Source of the DNA: an uncultured Bacteroides sp.
Lineage (GTDB): Bacteria > Bacteroidota > Bacteroidia > Bacteroidales > UBA932
NCBI GenBank assembly: GCA_945874355.1
Contig: CAMCGB010000013.1
Coordinates: 1 to 56,565, forward strand
DNA: 56,565 bases
Direction of reading: 5' to 3'
This document shows positions 15,486 through 23,460 of this stretch, piece after piece (the stretch's first letter is position 1; each line of letters opens with the position of its first letter). The translations under genes and the position numbers were made by a program. The notes beneath the pieces are model-generated. The model was not told the origin of the DNA, did no database searches, and saw nothing but the letters and a program-made list of their open reading frames with translations.

Positions 15486-17159
15486 CTATTTCAGGCTGCG
15501 GATGGATTTGGCGACGTTGATGAGGTGGTCGGCGATACGTTCGCTGTTGGATGAGAGCTCGAGGTACTGGGCGCCGGCGGCAGGGGTGCACACTCCGGCA
15601 TTGAGCCTTGCGATGTGATTGTCCTCCATCAGCTTGGTGAAGTCGTCTATCTGCTCCTCAATCTCGTTCGCCTCGTCCATAACTTTCAGGTCCTCAGTCT
15701 CGTAGGCTTCCATAGCCTTGCGGTACAGCTTGTGGATCAGGCCGTGCAGCGACGAAATCTCGCCCAGCGCATCCTCGGAGAAAGTCAGACCCGCAGACGA
15801 CAGAGCTTCGGCGTACTCGACTATGTTCTCGGCGTAGTCTCCGATGCGCTCAATATCCCTGATGGAGCGGAAAGTGGTAGCGAGGTACAGGTGGTCCCTC
15901 TCGTTCAGACCGCTGCGGTTCGAGAGCTGCACCACAAAGTCCACAAGGGTGCGGTTGATGTAGTTAATCTCCTCCTCGGTCTTGTCGAAAACCTGCCTCT
16001 CGCCGAAGTCCAGGGTGGTGATGATCTTTATCGCGCGGTCGAAATTCATTATCGCAAGCTCGCTCATCCATATAATCTCCTTCTTGGTCTGGGCAACGGC
16101 CAGAGGGGGAGTGCGGAGCATGTTCCCGTCCACAAATTTGAGCCTCAGAGGCTCGTCATCTGCCTTCTTGGGCTCGGGGATCATCCTGCATACCAGCTTT
16201 ACAAGTGCCTCATTCATAGGGAGTATCAGCACTACCGTCAGCACATTGAAGATGGTGTGGAACATCGCGAGCTGAGTCTGAGGCGCTCCGGGGAACATAG
16301 CTTCGAACAGGAAGCCGAAACCGGTGCCGGAAATCGAAAGAATGAGCGCTATGAGAAGGAAGACAACCACACCTGAGCAGTTGAACAGCAGGTGGATAAG
16401 GGCGGTGCGCTTGGCGTTGATGCCGCTGGTCATACCGGCTATGATGGCGACGGCGCAGGAGCCGATGTTCGAGCCCATAGTGAGGTAGATGCCCTGGTCG
16501 AGGCTTATGAGGCCGGTCACTACCATAGTCAGGGCGATGGAGGTCATCACCGATGAACTCTGTATGATGGCGGTCAGGATGGCACCGAGAACGACCAGCA
16601 GGATGGGGTTGCCTATGCTGGCAAGGAAGGTTTTTACGCCGTCGAGGGCCGCGAAATCCTTCATCGATGCGCTCATCAGGCTAAGTCCGACGAAGAGCAT
16701 TCCGAAACCGGCGAGGATGCCGCCCCAGGTCTGGGCGCTGCTCTTTTTGGAGAACAGGAGCATGAAGGCACCGAGGCCGGCGAAGGCCGAGAAGATGATG
16801 GTGGTGGAGATGGAGTTGCCTCCTCCGAACATGCCCAGGGCCACAATCTGGGCGGTGACGGTGGTACCGATGTTCGCGCCATATATAATGGTGGCTGCCT
16901 GGCTCAGGGTGATGATGCCGGCGTTCACGAAGCCTATGGTCATCACCGAGGTGGCGCCGGAACTCTGGATGGCTGCGGTGCCGATGGTTCCTATGCCCAC
17001 TCCGAGGAGTTTGCTTTTGGCTGCTTTGGAGAAAAGTTTTTTAAGCCTGCTGGAGCTGGCTGATTCGAGATTTGAACTCATCATCTGGCAGGCGATGAGG
17101 AATATTCCTATTCCTGCCAGAAGGGTAAGGATTGCAGTAATTGCGGCTGTCGTCCCCAT
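15486..17159 (-). CDS. Na+/phosphate cotransporter with PhoU-like tail
   Basis: A 557-aa inner-membrane Na/Pi-cotransporter (NptA/YjbB type). The N-terminal ~330 aa hold two inverted repeats with the family sequence: GTAAIQSSGATSVMTIGFVNAG and AIIQSSSVMTSIALTMVVTG, the paired QSS motifs of the transport core. The C-terminal ~200 aa are helical and PhoU-like (EEEINYINRTLVDF, SDLNERDHL-type positions). This layout is common in bacteria. It has its own promoter (17187-17194), 27 nt before the ATG. The + strand frames overlapping it are antisense shadows. Confidence 0.93.
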   Translation of the reverse strand: MGTTAAITAILTLLAGIGIFLIACQMMSSNLESASSSRLKKLFSKAAKSKLLGVGIGTIGTAAIQSSGATSVMTIGFVNAGIITLSQAATIIYGANIGTTVTAQIVALGMFGGGNSISTTIIFSAFAGLGAFMLLFSKKSSAQTWGGILAGFGMLFVGLSLMSASMKDFAALDGVKTFLASIGNPILLVVLGAILTAIIQSSSVMTSIALTMVVTGLISLDQGIYLTMGSNIGSCAVAIIAGMTSGINAKRTALIHLLFNCSGVVVFLLIALILSISGTGFGFLFEAMFPGAPQTQLAMFHTIFNVLTVVLILPMNEALVKLVCRMIPEPKKADDEPLRLKFVDGNMLRTPPLAVAQTKKEIIWMSELAIMNFDRAIKIITTLDFGERQVFDKTEEEINYINRTLVDFVVQLSNRSGLNERDHLYLATTFRSIRDIERIGDYAENIVEYAEALSSAGLTFSEDALGEISSLHGLIHKLYRKAMEAYETEDLKVMDEANEIEEQIDDFTKLMEDNHIARLNAGVCTPAAGAQYLELSSNSERIADHLINVAKSIRSLK

Positions 17160-17186
17160 CTGTAATTATTGATTGCGAAATTTGAG

Positions 17187-17219
17187 CAAAGTTAGTCAAT
17201 AATTACGGAATTCTTACAA
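17187..17219 (-). promoter_or_regulatory. Promoter of the Na/Pi cotransporter gene
   Basis: On the minus strand, -7 box TAACTTTG (17194-17187) and TTG at 17219-17217, 22 nt apart. Confidence 0.7.
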
Positions 17220-17241
17220 TTTTGTTAAGGTTTTGTAGAGT

Positions 17242-17730
17242 TTACAGCTTTTTCAGGACTTTGAGGAGCTCCTGCTCGCCGCCGGGGGTGTATCCCGTGT
17301 GCGAATAGACTATCTTGCCGTCCTTGTCGATGACGAAGACCTGCGGAGTGTCCACCACATTCATCGCTCTCTTAAGGTTGCTGTTGGGGTCATAGAGCAG
17401 GGTGAACGAGTCCCACAGGTGGCCTCTGGTAAGGGCTTTGGCCCTCGCGAGGTGCCTCACGTCGTCGGTCGATACGGCGATGACCCTGAAATTGACCTCT
17501 TCCTGCCAGTCTTCCATCACTTCGCTGATGGCGTCGAGCTCCTGAATGCAGGGGTCGCAGGTCACTGCCCAGAATGAGATGATGGCGGGAGTCTTGCCGT
17601 CCACGATGCTGGAGGCTGAGATTTCCTTGCCGGCGCGGTTCTCGATTTTGACTGAAGGAATCTGCGCGAAAGCGCTTCCGCAGAGGGCTGCGAGAAGGAA
17701 AAGGGTGCTGAAAAGTCTGCAGGTTTTCAT
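17242..17730 (-). CDS. TlpA-like periplasmic thioredoxin
   Basis: A 162-aa thioredoxin-fold protein with a signal peptide (MKTCRLFSTLFLLAALCGSAFAQ) and the redox pair C58-D-P-C61 (SFWAVTCDPC). It also has the cis-Pro loop VDTPQVFVIDKDG and a peroxiredoxin-like VIAVSTDD. It probably reduces or exchanges disulphides in the periplasm. A longer frame begins at 17781, but the -7 box lies at 17779-17786, so transcription would start downstream of that codon; ATG 17730 is chosen, with a proper signal peptide at the N-terminus. A DsbD-type reductant supplier is encoded nearby at 23461. Confidence 0.9.
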   Translation of the reverse strand: MKTCRLFSTLFLLAALCGSAFAQIPSVKIENRAGKEISASSIVDGKTPAIISFWAVTCDPCIQELDAISEVMEDWQEEVNFRVIAVSTDDVRHLARAKALTRGHLWDSFTLLYDPNSNLKRAMNVVDTPQVFVIDKDGKIVYSHTGYTPGGEQELLKVLKKL

Positions 17731-17778
17731 AAATAATGGTACTGGTTCGTTAAACGACTTATATCGATATTTCGCCTG

Positions 17779-17786
17779 CAAATTTA
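17779..17786 (-). promoter_or_regulatory. Promoter -7 box of the thioredoxin gene
   Basis: TAAATTTG on the minus strand, 48 nt before ATG 17730. It rules out ATG 17781. Confidence 0.75.
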
Positions 17787-17805
17787 GAAAAAAGCCCCAA
17801 AAAGT

Positions 17806-17835
17806 TTGATAATAAAATTGAATTTCTTAATTTTG
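17806..17835 (+). promoter_or_regulatory. Promoter of the large-lipoprotein operon
   Basis: TTG (17806-17808), 19 nt, then TAATTTTG (17828-17835), a match to TAnnTTTG. It is divergent from the thioredoxin promoter, so both share one short intergenic region. Confidence 0.75.
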
Positions 17836-17912
17836 CGACCAATATGGTTAGTAGTTTTATCAGGAACCTACAGTTCTACACTGTTGATAGTTACTATTTT
17901 AAAACATACAAG

Positions 17913-20582
17913 ATGAAAAAATCAATCCTTTCCCTCCTAATTGGGGGGGGTGTCATTCTGAGTCTTCTTTCAGGATGCCAGACCGAGACGATGCCTAAGA
18001 CTTTCGCCTCTGTCGCCAAGGTAACGCCAGACATGATGAGTGCCGAAGTCACTCTGAGAACCCAGGGTCTGAGCGAGTATGCTTATCTGTCCTATCCTTC
18101 TTCCCAAACCCCTGTCGAGGATCCTCAGGTGATCTTCGCCACCGGTACTGTAGGGCAGCTCGTTGACGGTGACAACACCTTTGTCATCCGCGATTTTGAG
18201 CCCGAGAGCGACTACACTGTTATTTTCGCTTTCAAGAAAGGTCTGGATACCTTCTATGAGAGGAATGTCACCATCGACGTCCGCACTGCCGATTATGTAG
18301 AGGTGTTCACTGCTGTGGCCACCTATCCTGACGGACTGAAGTTCCACATCAAGGTGCCCCAGAGCGTCAAGGATGCCGGCAATGCCCTGCGTTACAACGT
18401 AGGTTCTCTTCCTTTCTACCTTAACTCCAAGTACGGCTGGTTCGCCAGCGAGGACGCCCGCTCTCTTATCGAGAACGACCAGAAGTGCACAACTGAGGAC
18501 ATCACCCTTCTCTATAACTCTGACAATGTTGAAATTGAGGTTGAGGATCCCTGGACCGGAGAGATGATTCCCGATATGCTTCACTCTCCCTTCGTGCCCG
18601 GAGAGCCTATAGTGTTCACTGCCGGAGAGTTTGCCCTCGGTGAGCCTGAGGACAACCCCTGGGGTATGAACAAGGCAGATTATTTCGTGCCCCTCTTTGA
18701 TTATGAAGCTTACTGGGAGTATCTCGACAACCAGGGCGGCGGTTGGGGCCCTCTCGCTGTTGAGGTTGACGGCGAAGGCTTTGACGAAGACCAGTTCTGG
18801 ACCGGTTATTTCACCCGCCGTTATGTGACCATTACTCCTCCCGCCGCACTTGATGCCAATGTGGATATCAAGGCCGAGATGGGTGCTGTCAAGGGAACCA
18901 TCACCATCACCCCTGACAATAATGTCTATCAGTACTGCTTTATGGTCCTCGACGAGGGTACCTACCAGATGCTCCTTCCTTTTATCGACAACAACGAGGA
19001 CTATCTCCAGTGGCTGGTTACCTCCTGGTTCGGTATGTATCAGGGCGCTCAGACAATGCAGGGTCCTGTGAAGGTTGACCTCAAGGAGCTCTTCTACTAT
19101 GTTGAGCCTGAGACTGATTTCCACGTCCTGCTCACCGCTATGGGTGACGAGACCGGAATGACCCAGAAGTTCTATCACGAGATTTTCAGCACCACTGCCA
19201 AGACCATGCCCGCTCCTAGCGTGGAGGTTAAGGCCATCAACAATCCCAACACCTCAGAGGCTTCTCCTTACGAGGTTTGGTTCAATGTGAAGTGCACCAG
19301 CAAGAATGCTGTGTCAGTGAAGTATGCCGCCAACTACGAGAGGGAGTTTGGTATGATGATCAATAGCGGTTACACCTACGACAACCTTGTCGAGATGGGC
19401 AACAGCTTCTCTTCTGACGAAGTGGCTCTCATCAACTCCGACGAGGGTCTGAACGTGATGTATTCTTCTATGCCTGACGCTACTACCGTTCTTGCCGTGC
19501 TGGCTTACAACGAGGAGGATACCCCCAACACCATCGGTGACGGCGCGGGTTCTTCTGCCGTAGCTTCTGCCACTTCACTCCGCGAGCCTGACAAGGCTAA
19601 GGTTGAGTCTCCTCTGTTCACTGCTCTTCTCGGAGACTGGACAATGAGCGCTCCTACCCGCGGAACCAACTACTACTATGAGAATTACGATGGTGGAGTA
19701 AGGAATACCAAGGTCAGCATCAGCACCGGATTCACCTATCCCGAGACTCTTCCCGAGTCTGTATATGATACTTATAAGGAGCTCGTAGGAATGGAAAGGG
19801 AGGAGGTTGACGCCCTTTACGATGAGTTCAAGCAGGAGGTTGACGAGTTCAACGCCAAGCTCAAGGGCCAGAACCGTCTGCTTTGCCTTGGCTTCGGCTA
19901 CGACTACGAGCAGTCAAGCAACCACTGGGCTACTTCTTACTTCACTCCCGACTCTGCTTTCGACCTGTTCTGCAGTAAGAGCTACAACGGATACGACAAC
20001 GAGTCAATGCTCTGGGACTGCGGTCCGAAGTGGTATCTCGAGATCAAGGAGGACGGCTCTGTAGTGGCTCCTATCCATATGGGCAGAATGTACCCGATGA
20101 AGTCGACCAGCAGCAATGTTTATCTGTTTGCAGTTGACCGCAGTGAAGAGTCAAAGGGATACCTTTCTTACGGCCCTGACGCAGAGAACCTGGAGTTCCC
20201 CGTAAGCGTTTCCGAAGACAACAACACCATCATAGTCAACCCTTACAACTATTCAGGCGTTTCTTACTATGCTGAGGCTATGACTCTTACCAACTATGGC
20301 TATGCACAGTATGCCGGATATGAGATTGACGGTGTGCCTACTCTTACCAAGGGATGGACAGAGACTGCTTCCGTAAAGAGCGCAAGCAAGCCTACAGACT
20401 TCGCTCCCGAGTTCGAGCGCAACAGCCTCAAGCCTGCCGGAGCAACTCCCAAGACCAACTTCACCGCCAAGAGCAAGACAGCGTTCGGTGCAATGAAGAA
20501 GTACCAGACTGTCACTGCCAAGAAGGTTGACGTTGAGGAAGGTATGAAGAAGTACATAGAGAGCTATGCTGCAAAGCGCTAA
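17913..20582 (+). CDS. Large surface/periplasmic lipoprotein, unknown function
   Basis: An 889-aa lipoprotein. It starts MKKSILSLLIGGGVILSLLSGC, with the lipobox LSGC and Cys at residue 22. The frame extends upstream to an ATG at 17844, but that lies at the expected transcription start, and 17913 gives a proper signal peptide. The body is Thr/Val/Asp-rich with Fn3/Ig-like strand patterns (ITPDNNVYQYCFMVLDEG) and a charged linker (EEVDALYDEFKQEVDEFNAKLK). No enzyme motif is seen. A G8 tract (17943-17950) lies in the signal-peptide codons. It overlaps the next gene by 17 bp, so it is cotranscribed with the barrel and Omp28 genes. Confidence 0.8.
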   Translation: MKKSILSLLIGGGVILSLLSGCQTETMPKTFASVAKVTPDMMSAEVTLRTQGLSEYAYLSYPSSQTPVEDPQVIFATGTVGQLVDGDNTFVIRDFEPESDYTVIFAFKKGLDTFYERNVTIDVRTADYVEVFTAVATYPDGLKFHIKVPQSVKDAGNALRYNVGSLPFYLNSKYGWFASEDARSLIENDQKCTTEDITLLYNSDNVEIEVEDPWTGEMIPDMLHSPFVPGEPIVFTAGEFALGEPEDNPWGMNKADYFVPLFDYEAYWEYLDNQGGGWGPLAVEVDGEGFDEDQFWTGYFTRRYVTITPPAALDANVDIKAEMGAVKGTITITPDNNVYQYCFMVLDEGTYQMLLPFIDNNEDYLQWLVTSWFGMYQGAQTMQGPVKVDLKELFYYVEPETDFHVLLTAMGDETGMTQKFYHEIFSTTAKTMPAPSVEVKAINNPNTSEASPYEVWFNVKCTSKNAVSVKYAANYEREFGMMINSGYTYDNLVEMGNSFSSDEVALINSDEGLNVMYSSMPDATTVLAVLAYNEEDTPNTIGDGAGSSAVASATSLREPDKAKVESPLFTALLGDWTMSAPTRGTNYYYENYDGGVRNTKVSISTGFTYPETLPESVYDTYKELVGMEREEVDALYDEFKQEVDEFNAKLKGQNRLLCLGFGYDYEQSSNHWATSYFTPDSAFDLFCSKSYNGYDNESMLWDCGPKWYLEIKEDGSVVAPIHMGRMYPMKSTSSNVYLFAVDRSEESKGYLSYGPDAENLEFPVSVSEDNNTIIVNPYNYSGVSYYAEAMTLTNYGYAQYAGYEIDGVPTLTKGWTETASVKSASKPTDFAPEFERNSLKPAGATPKTNFTAKSKTAFGAMKKYQTVTAKKVDVEEGMKKYIESYAAKR
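17943..17950. repeat. G8 homopolymer in the lipoprotein signal peptide
   Basis: Eight G in a row about ten codons after the start. Gain or loss of one base would frameshift the whole 889-aa product. Confidence 0.8.
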
Positions 20583-22170
20583 ACCTTTAATCCTTACCAT
20601 AGCCGGTCTGGTGTTCTGGACTATTTCCAGTGCCCAGACCGGCATTGGTGTGTTTTCGGCGAGCCTTGAATCGAACAATATAGCCTATTTCCAGGACAGC
20701 GGGCTCGGAGTTTCAGGTCCGGACGACCGTTTCGGAGCCAATGACTATCTGAAGATGGACTATAGCAACGGCCAGTTTTCTGCCGGAATGCAGCTGGAGG
20801 CCTATCTGCCTGCGCTCTACGGCTATGAAATCGGCACCCTGGGCAATCCGAAGCAGTTTATGCTCGCTTCGAAGTATGTGCGTTGGACCAGCGACAATTT
20901 CACCGTGCATATCGGAGATATCTACGACCAGTTGGGCAACGGACTTGTGCTCCGCTCTTATGAAGACAGGCACCTGGGCTTCAACAATTCCATCGAAGGT
21001 CTGAGCGCCACGTTCGCTCCTGCCCCCTGGCTTTCCATCAAGGGGCTTGCAGGCCGTCCGAGGCTCTATTCCGACTATGCTTCGTCGTGGGTGAGGGCAG
21101 CCAATCTGTCTTTCAGCCTGGACGCTCTGCTTGGCTGGGATACTGTGCTTCTGAGTCTTGAGGGCAATTTCGTGAACCGTCACGAGGCTTTGGATGCCAA
21201 TCCTGCGTATGACTTCGCTTCGAGAGGTATGACTTCGCCGGACCTGAATATGTACAGCGCCGCCCTCTCTTTCGGCTGGGATGCTCTTTCGCTGAAGGCT
21301 GAGTACGCCGCGAAGGGTAATGACCTCGCTTCTCCGAGCCTTCAGAAGGCCCATAAGGGAGCGGCCATCTATGCTGAAGCCATATATGACTACAAGGCTT
21401 TCAGCGCTTCGGCTACTTTCAGGATCATCGACCATATGGGTACGATGCTTTCGCTTGTTGCCGACGCTTCGGGCATCGGTGGAACGGGCAACAGCCTGAA
21501 TTACCTACCTTCGCTCACCAGGCATTATACCTATATGCTGGCCAATCTCAATCCTTATCAGGTCAATGTGATAGGGGAGGCTGCCTTCCAGGGGGACCTG
21601 TTCTATACGCTCAGGCGTTCGAGAAGCAAGTATATGGTGCTTCACGGCAATTTCTCCAATGCCAATACCATCTCGCCCGCGCAGTGCGACGACCTCTCGA
21701 AGAGGCTTATGTGGATGGATATCAGCGCCGATGCGGAGATTCACTGGGGCCGCAAGCTCAAGACTACGTTCCTGTATTCGCGTCAGCAGTGGAATCCTTC
21801 TCACGGCTACGAGGCCGGGGATTATGTGTCCAACATTTTTGTGGCTGATGCCCAGTACCGCTTCAAGGATAATTTTGCTCTGCGCACTGAGCTTCAGTAT
21901 CTTGCCTCGAAGGATTATGAGGGCAGCTGGGTGGCCGGGCTGCTTGAGCTGAGTTTCGCTCCCCGCTGGAATGTGTTTGCGAGCGAGATGTACAATGCCG
22001 GACTCACCAAGAAGCACTATTATAACTTCGGTTTCAGCTACTCCAAGGGACGCAGCCGTCTGCAGCTCAGCTACGGCCGCAACCGCGCGGGTTATGTGTG
22101 CTCTGGCGGAGTGTGCCGCTATAGTCCTGCCTATACCGGTGTGAATCTGTTACTTACAACTTCTTTCTAA
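20566..22170 (+). CDS. DUF6029-family outer-membrane beta-barrel
   Basis: A 534-aa protein with an N-terminal signal peptide (MLQSAKPLILTIAGLVFWTISSAQ). It has alternating hydrophobic strands typical of an outer-membrane barrel, e.g. GQFSAGMQLEAYLPALYG and KLKTTFLYSRQQWN, and ends in an aromatic-tipped strand (VNLLLTTSF). It matches the DUF6029 family of Bacteroidetes, whose function is unknown. The start overlaps the preceding lipoprotein by 17 bp and the Omp28 gene follows after 8 bp. The three probably assemble or act at the outer membrane together (inference from linkage). Confidence 0.85.
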   Translation: MLQSAKPLILTIAGLVFWTISSAQTGIGVFSASLESNNIAYFQDSGLGVSGPDDRFGANDYLKMDYSNGQFSAGMQLEAYLPALYGYEIGTLGNPKQFMLASKYVRWTSDNFTVHIGDIYDQLGNGLVLRSYEDRHLGFNNSIEGLSATFAPAPWLSIKGLAGRPRLYSDYASSWVRAANLSFSLDALLGWDTVLLSLEGNFVNRHEALDANPAYDFASRGMTSPDLNMYSAALSFGWDALSLKAEYAAKGNDLASPSLQKAHKGAAIYAEAIYDYKAFSASATFRIIDHMGTMLSLVADASGIGGTGNSLNYLPSLTRHYTYMLANLNPYQVNVIGEAAFQGDLFYTLRRSRSKYMVLHGNFSNANTISPAQCDDLSKRLMWMDISADAEIHWGRKLKTTFLYSRQQWNPSHGYEAGDYVSNIFVADAQYRFKDNFALRTELQYLASKDYEGSWVAGLLELSFAPRWNVFASEMYNAGLTKKHYYNFGFSYSKGRSRLQLSYGRNRAGYVCSGGVCRYSPAYTGVNLLLTTSF

Positions 22171-22178
22171 TTTTTGCG

Positions 22179-23327
22179 ATGAAAACATTACGTAACTTTA
22201 CAATACTTTCACTTCTCCTTTCTTTCCTCGCTCTACCCCTGTCCTGCTCCCTTACCGGGGACGGTCCTGACGAAGGTGGACCTGACGAAGGTGGTGCTGA
22301 GCTTTCGGGCGAAGTGACCCTTGAGGTGGATGAGCCTCTTATCAGGGCAGACGGCAAGTCCTGCGCAATTCTCAGCGTTAAGGTCGGCGGTGTAGCGGTG
22401 AAGGAGGGTGTCACCATTTATGACGCCACTACCAATACTCCCGTCGATGTCCCGAATCTGGAGTTTACAACCACAACTCCCGGAAAGTATTCATTCTGGG
22501 CTGCTTACAAGACCCGCCACAGCGAGACTGTGTCCATTACCGCGATTTCTGCCGCCATTCCCGTGCTGCCTTCAGACCCTGCTCCTTCGAGCACCAATTT
22601 CAGCCGTAAGGTGCTGGTTATGCAGTTTACCGGAACGAACTGCGGATTCTGCCCTTATATGGTCAATCTGCTGAGGACCTTCACCGCTAACCCTTCTAAT
22701 GAGGGCAAGTGGGTGCTTGCTGCAATCCATACCTATAATTCTTCCGATCCGGCTTATACTTCTGCGCCTATCGACGGAGCTATGGGTATCAGCGGTTATC
22801 CTACTGCCGCTCTTGATCTGGACAAGACTACCAAGTGGACCAATTATTACAATTATGAGGGCTTCCAGTCTATGTTCAATAAGGAGTATGCCGCTGCAAA
22901 GGCTAAGGTCGGAATCGCTCTTTCTACCGTTCTGGACGGCAATCAGCTGGTGGTGAAGACCGGTCTGAAGGCCGCTGAGGCGGGGGATTACGGTCTTGCG
23001 CTGTGGGTGCTGGAAGACGGCATCAAGGCTAAGCAGGCCAATAATGGAGCCCAGAGCGATGAGGGGTATGATACCCATAACAATTGCGTCCGCCTGATGC
23101 TTGGGCAGAATTCCAGCAAGGACTTCTCGGGAGTCAGGGTGAGTCTTGCGAAGGGCGAGGAGGTTGAGCAGTATGCGCTGATTGACCTTAAAGACAGCTG
23201 GGTAGGTGAGAATCTGCACGTTGTGGGTATTGTGACTGCGCTGAATGCGGGTGGCGATGCTTTCACGGCGAATAATGCCGTCAATTGCCCGGTTAACTCG
23301 AGCATCGCTTACAGCTATAATAAATAG
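22179..23327 (+). CDS. Omp28-related lipoprotein with thioredoxin-like CxxC
   Basis: A 382-aa lipoprotein: signal peptide and lipobox LPLSC (Cys 23), then a Gly-Pro-Asp-Glu-Gly repeat (GPDEGG x2). An Ig-like strand domain (~45-125) follows, then an Omp28/thioredoxin-like domain with MQFTGTNCGFCPYM (C155, C158). The CGFC pair could be redox-active. Omp28 was first described in Porphyromonas, but its reaction is not established. It is the last gene of a lipoprotein-DUF6029-Omp28 operon, ended by the hairpin at 23348-23383. Confidence 0.88.
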   Translation: MKTLRNFTILSLLLSFLALPLSCSLTGDGPDEGGPDEGGAELSGEVTLEVDEPLIRADGKSCAILSVKVGGVAVKEGVTIYDATTNTPVDVPNLEFTTTTPGKYSFWAAYKTRHSETVSITAISAAIPVLPSDPAPSSTNFSRKVLVMQFTGTNCGFCPYMVNLLRTFTANPSNEGKWVLAAIHTYNSSDPAYTSAPIDGAMGISGYPTAALDLDKTTKWTNYYNYEGFQSMFNKEYAAAKAKVGIALSTVLDGNQLVVKTGLKAAEAGDYGLALWVLEDGIKAKQANNGAQSDEGYDTHNNCVRLMLGQNSSKDFSGVRVSLAKGEEVEQYALIDLKDSWVGENLHVVGIVTALNAGGDAFTANNAVNCPVNSSIAYSYNK

Positions 23328-23347
23328 AGTTCGCTATCTACCGATTC

Positions 23348-23383
23348 AAAAGGGGTGTTGCGTTGCGTCGCAGCACCCCTTTT
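23348..23383 (+). terminator. Strong hairpin terminator after Omp28
   Basis: AAAAGGGGTG (23348-23357) pairs with CACCCCTTTT (23374-23383), extended inward by T-G and TGCG/CGCA (15 bp in all, loop TTGCGT). The symmetric A/T arms allow termination in either direction. Confidence 0.85.
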
Positions 23384-23396
23384 GCGGAAAAATCAG

Positions 23397-23404
23397 TATA
23401 TTTG
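23397..23404 (+). promoter_or_regulatory. Promoter -7 box of the dsbD-like gene
   Basis: TATATTTG, 56 nt before ATG 23461, just after the terminator hairpin. Confidence 0.7.
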
Positions 23405-23460
23405 CATTTTGGAGTTTCGCCCGGGCGGAACCGAGTTTGCAAACACTATATTACGACGAA

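Noticed and set aside
15615..16376. Long + strand frame inside the Na/Pi cotransporter gene
   Set aside because: It is a shadow of the minus-strand gene; no promoter and no family-like sequence.
17970..19178. 402-codon minus-strand frame inside the large lipoprotein
   Set aside because: It is antisense to a clear lipoprotein with signal peptide; it has no plausible start region.
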